DNA of 10,700 bases, from contig JABDRH010000276.1 in assembly GCA_013041835.1 (NCBI GenBank), forward strand, positions 1 through 10,700. The letters are read 5' to 3'. Of this stretch, positions 6,210 to 10,700 are shown in pieces (within the stretch, counting starts at the first letter, position 1; every line of letters begins with the position of its first letter). The DNA is from Desulfatitalea sp. (GTDB lineage Bacteria; Desulfobacterota; Desulfobacteria; Desulfobacterales; Desulfosarcinaceae). Position numbers and translations under genes: made by a program. The notes beneath the pieces are model-generated. The model was not told where the DNA came from and did not search any database. It was given only the letters and a program-made list of their open reading frames with translations.

Positions 6210-6965
6210 TTACCGGATGCCGCGCTCTTTTTTAATGGTTTCGTATGCGGCCTGAATCTCTCTGAACTTTTCTTCGGCCAGCCGTGTGAATTCATCGGGC
6301 AGTCCAATGCCTGCAATTTTATCCGGGTGGTAGGACTGGGCCAGGGCCCGGTATTTTTTCTTGATCGTTTCGCTATCGTCGCTGGAGCGGCATCCCAATA
6401 TTTGGTAGGCACGATCATCGGAATGCAAGTAACGCGCCTTGATCTGTTGGTAGTGTGCGTTGCTCAGATTAAAAAGCCCCACCGCACTTTGGATCAGCGC
6501 CTCTTCAGCGGGATTCAATTCGCCGTCGGCAACGCTCACCTGCATTAAAAAATCGATCATCATCTCGAGCATCTGGGGTTCATGCCGGAAAAGCTGATGG
6601 AATTGACGCGCAAAGTCCTCAAAGGTGGCGGGCGAATCCAAGGCCGTGCGAAATATATTGAATGCCACTTGCCAATCGGGAGGTTTCAACCCCAGATGAT
6701 GGGTGGCAAATGATTGTACCGTGGCCACCTCCTTTTCGCTTACCCGGCCGTCGGCTTGGGCCAGCTTTGCCAGCATCGAAAAGGTACTTACGAAAAACGC
6801 CAGTTGGGACGATTCAAGGGAAGAAAGATAAGCGTGACGGTCTTGCGTCAGATCCTCCTGCCCGGCATCGAACGCGTGTCCAAAAACAGCGCCTGCAATG
6901 GCACCCAGCGGCCCACCCAGAGCCAGGCCGATGGTGCCGCCAACAATTTTTCCGACAATTCCCAT
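6210..6965 (-). CDS. TerB and J-domain co-chaperone, DjlA-like
   Basis: A 251-residue protein with three parts. A Gly/Ala-rich N-terminal segment (1-30) could insert in the membrane. A TerB-like helical domain (about 53-175) carries two acidic AxADG motifs, AQADGR (69-74) and VADGEL (145-150). A C-terminal J domain (about 185-250) starts DRAYQILG and holds the essential HPD tripeptide at 213-215. This is the DjlA layout: the J domain stimulates DnaK ATPase and delivers a bound client, while TerB is thought to sense metal or bind partners. The intact HPD argues for an active co-chaperone. It is first in the minus-strand run, 78 bases ahead of the two-helix protein gene, so it may serve that membrane complex. 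The ATG at 6963-6965 overlaps an out-of-frame ATG at 6967-6969; the ribosome binding site is weak (GAGAG). Confidence 0.9.
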   Translation of the reverse strand: MGIVGKIVGGTIGLALGGPLGAIAGAVFGHAFDAGQEDLTQDRHAYLSSLESSQLAFFVSTFSMLAKLAQADGRVSEKEVATVQSFATHHLGLKPPDWQVAFNIFRTALDSPATFEDFARQFHQLFRHEPQMLEMMIDFLMQVSVADGELNPAEEALIQSAVGLFNLSNAHYQQIKARYLHSDDRAYQILGCRSSDDSETIKKKYRALAQSYHPDKIAGIGLPDEFTRLAEEKFREIQAAYETIKKERGIR

Positions 6966-7312
6966 TCATTGCTCTCACATTAGAAGGTTCGTGGCCACTA
7001 ACCTATCACAGCGCAAGGCTAACAATAAAGTTCAAAGCGATGTTTTTTTCTTTCCTCGGTCCTTAACGCTTGATCAACATTCAATTCATCGGTATTATTA
7101 AGTAATTTATTGACTTTGGGGTTCAGGAAAGAAATAATTCCCCCAGGTTGCACCGGATTTGGGTTCGTCTAAAAGGCCCATCCACCCATGCAAACAGGAT
7201 ATATGCCGGTGAATGTAACGCCAAAGACGGGCGCAAAAGATAAGCAAAATGGGAAAACCATTTCTTTTCGGTACCCTTAGCCCATCAATCCATCCGATCC
7301 AAGGGGGCACCC
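6966..7312. other. divergent intergenic region with a long 5' leader
   Basis: These 347 bases separate two diverging genes and hold no ORF I would support. The left third is AT-rich and should contain the promoter of the djlA-like gene, although I cannot name a good hexamer pair for it. The middle holds a good plus-strand promoter (7110-7138). The remaining roughly 170 bases would be an untranslated leader for the gene at 7313. I compared the leader with the riboswitch consensuses I know (cyclic-di-GMP, fluoride, cobalamin, preQ1) and found no match. A G-run/C-run pair (7118-7121 and 7141-7145) could form a short hairpin. Confidence 0.45.
7110..7138 (+). promoter_or_regulatory. sigma-70-type promoter for the coiled-coil membrane gene pair
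   Basis: TTGACT (7110-7115) and AATAAT (7133-7138) each match the consensus at five of six positions and are separated by 17 bases, the ideal spacing. Transcription would start near 7145, leaving a leader of about 168 bases before the ATG at 7313. This is a sequence match only. Confidence 0.5.
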
Positions 7313-8095
7313 ATGTTTGAGTGGTGGTATGATCTTGAATCCTTAACGAAAATCAATAACTGGATGCAGCTCTTGACCATGGTCAGTGCGGCCCTGACCA
7401 CCTTGAGTATTATGTTGCTGTGGGTCAAGGGCAATCGTATGACACGCTATCTGATCGATCGTGAGCAAAATGCCAACAGCAAGATCAAGGCCGTGGAAAA
7501 GGCGGCCGAGCAAATTCGCAAAGAGCTGCTTGCCACCCAACAGAATCAAGATATCGCCAATCAGCGCCGTCGCCTGGCTGAAATGGACGCCGGTGCCTTG
7601 CGCAAAGAAATGGAAATGACGCGCAAACGATATTCCGACGCTGAAGGAGCGCTTAAGGATCGCATCGATGAGCTAAAGGATATGAACATCACCCAAACCC
7701 AGGGCGGATCGGGTTCGCAGACATCGGGCACCCAGCCAAAACCCGCGGGACTGGACGCTCAGCAAAAAAAAATGCTGCTAAAGCTCCTTAATTCAGGGCC
7801 CAAAGGTGAATTGGATATCATATCCGTTTTGGAGGACCCCGAATCACACGACCTGGCCCTGGAAATAAAGCAAGTCTTTGACAGTCAGGGCTGGTCCACT
7901 TCCGAAATCATTCAAAGCGCCTTTTCCAATCCCCCCGAAGGATTGACGCTGGTGATCCATAGCAAGCCAACCGCGCCGTCCTATGCGAAATTTCTGCAAC
8001 GCGCCTTCACCACCATTGGTATGCGCGTATCGGCACAGGTAAACAATAAGTACAGAGAGTGGTCGATCTCATTGATCATCGGGCAGACAAAATAA
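7313..8095 (+). CDS. membrane-anchored coiled-coil protein of unknown function
   Basis: A 260-residue protein with an acidic N-terminus (MFEWWYDLES), one membrane helix (about 17-38), a long charged coiled coil (about 40-125), a Gly/Ser/Thr/Gln-rich linker (128-145) and a compact C-terminal domain (148-260). That last domain has alternating helices and strands, with SVLEDPESHDLALEIKQVF (171-189), GWSTSEI, PPEGLTLVIHSKP and a terminal strand ending IIGQTK. I believe this resembles an unnamed domain found at the end of many bacterial one-helix proteins, but I cannot name it. Basic residues after the helix (VKGNRMTR) suggest the coiled coil and C-terminal domain are cytoplasmic. The ribosome binding site AAGGGGG (7301-7307) stands 5 bases before the ATG. 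It is followed 94 bases later by a second single-helix coiled-coil gene, and the two probably work together. Confidence 0.8.
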   Translation: MFEWWYDLESLTKINNWMQLLTMVSAALTTLSIMLLWVKGNRMTRYLIDREQNANSKIKAVEKAAEQIRKELLATQQNQDIANQRRRLAEMDAGALRKEMEMTRKRYSDAEGALKDRIDELKDMNITQTQGGSGSQTSGTQPKPAGLDAQQKKMLLKLLNSGPKGELDIISVLEDPESHDLALEIKQVFDSQGWSTSEIIQSAFSNPPEGLTLVIHSKPTAPSYAKFLQRAFTTIGMRVSAQVNNKYREWSISLIIGQTK

Positions 8096-8102
8096 AAAAC
8101 AC

Positions 8103-8189
8103 ATGCTGCGACCACAAAAATATAGGGGCATGAATGCACCGACCAAAGCGAACCCGGAAAAAACAGAACCGATCATATTAGGGGGCTGA
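8103..8189 (+). other. possible 28-codon ORF filling the gap between the coiled-coil genes
   Basis: An ATG at 8103 opens 28 codons that end in TGA at 8187-8189, immediately followed by the ATG at 8190 (TGAATG). A second in-frame ATG at 8130 follows AGGGG (8124-8128) by only one base. The stop-start junction would allow coupled translation, but the ribosome binding sites are poor and the peptide matches nothing I know. It may be a leader peptide or chance. Confidence 0.2.
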
Positions 8190-8888
8190 ATGAGCCGTCC
8201 AATCCACACCGTAAAGTATATGAAGGCCGTCTACCGCAAATATCAAATCCTGGCCGTGGCATGCACCCTGTTGACCATCACGACGGCATTGCTCACCTCG
8301 CTGGTCAATCTGCGTGCATCCGGTTTACTCAAAGAACGTGAGGCGCAACTCGCAAATACCCCCCCTAAAGTGGAATACGTGGCCGATCCCAAGGTGGCCG
8401 AAGAGTTGGTCCAACTCCGCAAAGAGCTCACGAATACCAAACAGAAAATGGCCGAATTGCAAATCGGCAACCAAAACCTGAAGGTCAGGGCCGACTGGCT
8501 CTCCCGGCAACTATCCAAGGCCACAGGGCAAAGCGCGACACAACCCGAACAGGAAATGCAATTGAGCCCAGATGGCGACTCGCCGTCAGTGCCTGAATTA
8601 CAAAACAATGTCGAAACGGCACCAGAGACGCCATCGGGCACGCAAGATGCGTCCCAATCCAGCGCCAGTGATCCCGGCACATCCGTTGCCCCCGAGTTGA
8701 CGGATGCACCGGAGGCACCGTCGGACATGCAAGACCCAGCCCAGCCCAGTGCCGCCGATCTCGGCACTTCCCTTATCCCCCCGTCCACGGATGCATCAAA
8801 GCCACGGTCGGACACCCAAGACGTACAGCAGTCCAATGACATCGAGCCGGATTCATCCGTTCCTCCGCAGTTGACGGATGAACAGTGA
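8190..8888 (+). CDS. single-helix membrane protein with coiled coil and 29-residue repeats
   Basis: A 232-residue protein. A basic N-terminus (1-18) is followed by one membrane helix (about 19-40), so the remainder is predicted to be periplasmic. Next come a coiled-coil region (about 66-111) and an acidic, Pro/Ser/Thr/Gln-rich tail with no aromatic residues. The tail ends in three consecutive units of exactly 29 residues (144-172, 173-201, 202-230), each with a central QD and closing in TD, followed by Glu-Gln. Such tails are usually disordered and could span the wall or present a sticky surface. No family is recognised. AGGGGG (8180-8185) lies 4 bases before the ATG, much like the site of the preceding gene. 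The stop is only 9 bases from that of the convergent acpH. Confidence 0.8.
   Translation: MSRPIHTVKYMKAVYRKYQILAVACTLLTITTALLTSLVNLRASGLLKEREAQLANTPPKVEYVADPKVAEELVQLRKELTNTKQKMAELQIGNQNLKVRADWLSRQLSKATGQSATQPEQEMQLSPDGDSPSVPELQNNVETAPETPSGTQDASQSSASDPGTSVAPELTDAPEAPSDMQDPAQPSAADLGTSLIPPSTDASKPRSDTQDVQQSNDIEPDSSVPPQLTDEQ
8619..8879 (+). repeat. three in-register 87-bp tandem repeats within a coding region
   Basis: The units are 8619-8705, 8706-8792 and 8793-8879, each 29 codons without an indel. At the protein level they share an Ala start, Ser-x-x-Gln-Asp at positions 6-10, a Ser at 22 and Thr-Asp at 28-29. At the DNA level they have diverged considerably; TTGACGGATG at the end of units 1 and 3 is the clearest identity. 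This indicates an old duplication kept in register. Confidence 0.85.
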
Positions 8889-8897
8889 TACAGCTTC

Positions 8898-9500
8898 TCA
8901 TGCGTATTTGCTTTCCCGGTATGGAAGGTGATACCGCCTTGAAAAGTGGACCAACTGGGGAAAAAACGTCATAAAATCCCGTTCCAGCAGTTGGTAGTTG
9001 CTTCGCACTTCATCGATGGCGCCCATGAAACGTTCTCCATGGCGAAGCCGTGCGGCGATGCGATCGATGGCCACTGCTATATTGTCCAAGCCAGCATAGG
9101 CGCCTAACCAGTCCATGGATATCATCCGCGTTGCCATGGGTTGCGCCTGAGTCGGCAACATGCCCAGGTTTTCGGAAAGTTCCGCGTAAACCCGCTGAGC
9201 CAGGACCGGCAGGGGAAGTGGATTGAAGCGTTGCCAGTGATTGACCAAAAAGTGATCATAGCACATGTCCACGATGACGCCGGCAAATCGTCTGCGCCGG
9301 GGTGTAAAGCACGCCCTGCTATGACGCGTAATGGCATGGGCATCGGAAAAGGTATCAATCCTGCGGTGAAAGCGGATACCGGTGCTGATCTCAGGGGTAT
9401 AGTCATCCACGGCGCTTCCCTTAACAAAATCGCCTAAGAATTGTCCGGTAAAAGAGCCGCCGACAATATCGGCCATGAAAAAATGAGCCAAATAGTTCAT
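8898..9500 (-). CDS. acpH: acyl carrier protein phosphodiesterase (AcpH family)
   Basis: The enzyme hydrolyses the 4'-phosphopantetheine arm from holo-ACP, giving apo-ACP, in the cytoplasm. The 200 residues match the family length. Conserved landmarks, compared from memory with E. coli AcpH, are MNYLAH (1-6), GDFVKG (23-28), GIRFHRRID (41-49), the DMCYDHFL stretch (78-85) with likely metal-binding Asp and His, HW (88-89) and a C-terminal FFPQL segment. The ATG is chosen because the family begins with this MNxLAH motif; GGTGA lies about 7 bases upstream. A GATAAT-like -10 (complement of 9526-9531) sits a little further up, without a recognisable -35. The gene stands alone on the minus strand, downstream of the tRNA-Leu terminator and converging on the repeat-bearing membrane gene. 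Confidence 0.92.
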   Translation of the reverse strand: MNYLAHFFMADIVGGSFTGQFLGDFVKGSAVDDYTPEISTGIRFHRRIDTFSDAHAITRHSRACFTPRRRRFAGVIVDMCYDHFLVNHWQRFNPLPLPVLAQRVYAELSENLGMLPTQAQPMATRMISMDWLGAYAGLDNIAVAIDRIAARLRHGERFMGAIDEVRSNYQLLERDFMTFFPQLVHFSRRYHLPYRESKYA

Positions 9501-9519
9501 TTGAATATCACCAAAAAAT

Positions 9520-9560
9520 CATCTAATTATCATATTGTCGTCATATTCATCTGTTAGATG
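9520..9560. repeat. 7-bp inverted repeat upstream of acpH
   Basis: CATCTAA (9520-9526) and TTAGATG (9554-9560) form a perfect inverted repeat around 27 AT-rich bases that also contain two copies of TCATATT. It overlaps the likely acpH promoter region, so an operator is conceivable, but the arms are short and chance is possible. Confidence 0.25.
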
Positions 9561-9645
9561 GAAACGACCGGGCGGAGCTATATTGCGGCAACTTGAAACA
9601 GACGGTGTTTTGAAAAGATGCCATCCTTGGGTATACACGAAATGA

Positions 9646-9683
9646 AAAAGGGAGGTGACTGTGAACAGATTCACCCCCCTTTT
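9646..9683 (-). terminator. rho-independent terminator of the tRNA-Leu gene
   Basis: Inverted arms 9646-9658 and 9671-9683 pair over 13 bases with one mismatch around a 12-base loop. On the minus strand the G/C-rich stem ends in a run of five T (9645-9649), 8 bases past the mature 3' end of the tRNA. The A-run/T-run symmetry means it could also work on the plus strand. Confidence 0.85.
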
Positions 9684-9691
9684 GAATTCGA

Positions 9692-9778
9692 TGGTGCCGA
9701 AGGGGAGACTCGAACTCCCACGGAGCAACCCCCACTAGACCCTGAACCTAGCGCGTCTACCAGTTCCGCCACTTCGGC
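9692..9778 (-). tRNA. tRNA-Leu (anticodon CAG)
   Basis: Read on the minus strand, the 87 bases fold as a type II (long variable arm) tRNA. The acceptor GCCGAAG pairs with CTTCGGC, discriminator A and an encoded CCA follow, the D loop holds TGGTAGAC, and the anticodon arm is CTAGG-TTCAGGG-TCTAG with CAG in the centre. A variable arm comes next, then a T arm containing GTTCGAGTC. The long variable arm and the GCGCTAG context are typical of bacterial tRNA-Leu; CAG decodes CUG. All stems pair, so it should be functional. No integrase or duplicated 3' end is visible, so nothing suggests it is an occupied attachment site. Confidence 0.95.
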
Positions 9779-9823
9779 AGTTTCACCGCACGGTTTAATC
9801 GGTTGATTTCGTACAGTGAATGC

Positions 9824-9854
9824 ATTAGATATATGGCTTCGTTTGGGGTGTCAA
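9824..9854 (-). promoter_or_regulatory. sigma-70-type promoter for tRNA-Leu
   Basis: On the minus strand a perfect TTGACA (complement of 9849-9854) is followed by TATCTA after 17 bases or TCTAAT after 19. The -10 choice is ambiguous, but the region TATATCTAAT is clearly suitable. Transcription would start roughly 40 bases before the mature 5' end at 9778. Confidence 0.6.
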
Positions 9855-9882
9855 GATCAAATTGTGCCGTCTGGAAGACATC

Positions 9883-10700
9883 ATGCGCATTGTAAAAGAG
9901 TTATCCGAAATTCAACAACCATTCAAAAACGCCGTCATCACAATAGGTAATTTTGATGGCGTACACATCGGGCATCAAGCGCTATTGCACACCGTCATCG
10001 AAACGGCCGATCGCATCGGCGGCACATCGGTCGCCATGACTTTTGATCCCCACCCCATGCGTATTCTCTCCGAAAATGCGCACCTGCCATTGATCACCAT
10101 GCCACAACAAAAAGCCGAACTCATCGAAAAAGCGGGAATTGAAGTATTGATCGTCGTTCCCTTCACCCATGGTTTCGCCCAGATATCCGCGCACGATTTC
10201 GTGGCGCAGCTTCTGTTGAAACGTATCGGCATGCGCGCCATCGTCGTGGGAAAAGATTACACCTTTGGCAAACGTCGTGAGGGCAACCTGCCGCTCCTGA
10301 AGCGTTGGAGCCGGTCATTGAATTTTGAGGTGCTGGTGTTGGATTGGATTCAGGGCGCTGATGACGGCAGCGACCGGATCAGCAGCACACATATTCGTCA
10401 GTCGGTCATGGATGGTCGCATGGCCGAAGCAAAACGCATGCTGGGCCGCAACTACCAAATACGCGGGGTTGTGGCCGGCGGCCGAAATCGCGGCGGACGA
10501 CTGTTGGGTTTTCCCACCGCCAACATCAATTTACAAGATGAGTTGTGCCCGCAGCAAGGGATCTATGCGGTTACCGTGGTGCACGACGAACGCACCTATC
10601 CGGGGGTGGCCAATATCGGATACAGCCCCACCTTCGACGACCACCTGTTTACGGTGGAAGTGCATATTCTGAATTTCAACCAGGACATCTACGGCCACAC
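9883..10700 (+). CDS. ribF: bifunctional riboflavin kinase / FAD synthetase, 3'-truncated by the window edge
   Basis: RibF phosphorylates riboflavin to FMN and then adenylates FMN to FAD, in the cytoplasm. 272 residues are visible of about 310 in the family. The N-terminal adenylyltransferase domain shows GNFDGVHIGH (22-31) with the HxGH nucleotide-binding motif, DPHP (55-58), GKDYTFGKRR (123-132) and ISSTHIR (166-172). The C-terminal flavokinase domain starts near 190 with RGVVAGG, then GFPTANI (209-215), IGYSPTF (245-251) and VEVHIL, where the catalytic Glu lies. No stop is reached before base 10700, and the frame is unbroken. The ATG at 9883 is preceded by GGAAGA about 4 bases upstream and matches where the family usually begins. 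It is divergent from tRNA-Leu, with overlapping promoter space between them. Confidence 0.96.
   Translation, partial: MRIVKELSEIQQPFKNAVITIGNFDGVHIGHQALLHTVIETADRIGGTSVAMTFDPHPMRILSENAHLPLITMPQQKAELIEKAGIEVLIVVPFTHGFAQISAHDFVAQLLLKRIGMRAIVVGKDYTFGKRREGNLPLLKRWSRSLNFEVLVLDWIQGADDGSDRISSTHIRQSVMDGRMAEAKRMLGRNYQIRGVVAGGRNRGGRLLGFPTANINLQDELCPQQGIYAVTVVHDERTYPGVANIGYSPTFDDHLFTVEVHILNFNQDIYGH

Noticed and set aside
6210..6965. Tellurite-resistance (ter) operon suggested by the TerB domain
   Set aside because: The TerB domain is fused to a J domain as in DjlA; no TerC, TerD or TerZ genes are nearby.
7107..7310. Minus-strand ORF of 67 codons in the divergent intergenic region
   Set aside because: No recognisable product, Trp-rich shadow-like composition, and it occupies the promoter and leader of the gene at 7313.
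7139..7312. Possible cyclic-di-GMP riboswitch suggested by short purine-rich stretches such as CGCCAAAGACGGGCGCAAAA
   Set aside because: The order and spacing of the conserved GEMM blocks are absent on both strands.
9692..9778. tRNA-Leu as an integration site for a mobile element
   Set aside because: No integrase gene and no repeated tRNA 3' segment occur in the window; both neighbours are housekeeping genes.
9519..9806. Several short ORFs on both strands around the tRNA
   Set aside because: They run through the tRNA-Leu and its terminator and have no ribosome binding site or homology.

Overview
The window reads as ordinary chromosome of a Gram-negative bacterium of intermediate GC content. 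It holds an OmpA-type peptidoglycan-binding domain, an E. coli-type Asd, an AcpH-type acyl-carrier-protein phosphodiesterase, a small FmdB-type zinc ribbon and an ExeA/GspA-like ATPase. The overall flavour suggests a deltaproteobacterium (Desulfobacterota, perhaps Desulfosarcina-like), but this is an impression from gene content and not a placement by search.

Layout. Positions 1-1041 are the 3' end of asd (lysine, threonine and methionine biosynthesis), followed on the same strand by a KAS III gene (fabH-like, 1069-2070). A conserved HNH-nuclease-family gene runs back toward it on the minus strand (2168-2680), with a doubtful small ORF just upstream. Positions 2681-3102 are AT-rich and have no secure gene. 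A short plus-strand gene (3103-3444) looks like the N-terminal domain and membrane helix of an M48-type metallopeptidase whose catalytic part is absent. It is followed by an FmdB-family zinc ribbon (3509-3718).

The most distinctive block is a three-gene minus-strand run from 6965 to 3834. It encodes a TerB plus J-domain protein (DjlA-like), an unrecognised two-helix membrane protein, and a 576-residue fusion of an ExeA/GspA-type AAA+ ATPase, one membrane helix and a periplasmic OmpA-like domain. By analogy with GspA/GspB, the last two could form a membrane complex that couples cytoplasmic ATP hydrolysis to the cell wall, with the J-domain protein as a chaperone partner. That role is inferred.

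Divergent from this run is a pair of plus-strand genes (7313-8095 and 8190-8888). Both proteins have one N-terminal membrane helix and a coiled coil, but their charge patterns predict opposite topologies. The second ends in three in-register 29-residue repeats rich in Pro, Ser, Thr and Asp. The right end carries acpH (minus, 8898-9500), a tRNA-Leu(CAG) with its own promoter and terminator (minus), and the start of ribF (plus, running off the window).

I see no CRISPR array, insertion sequence, integrase or classical defence island. The best candidate for something little described is the ATPase-OmpA fusion with its two partners, followed by the two-gene coiled-coil membrane pair.
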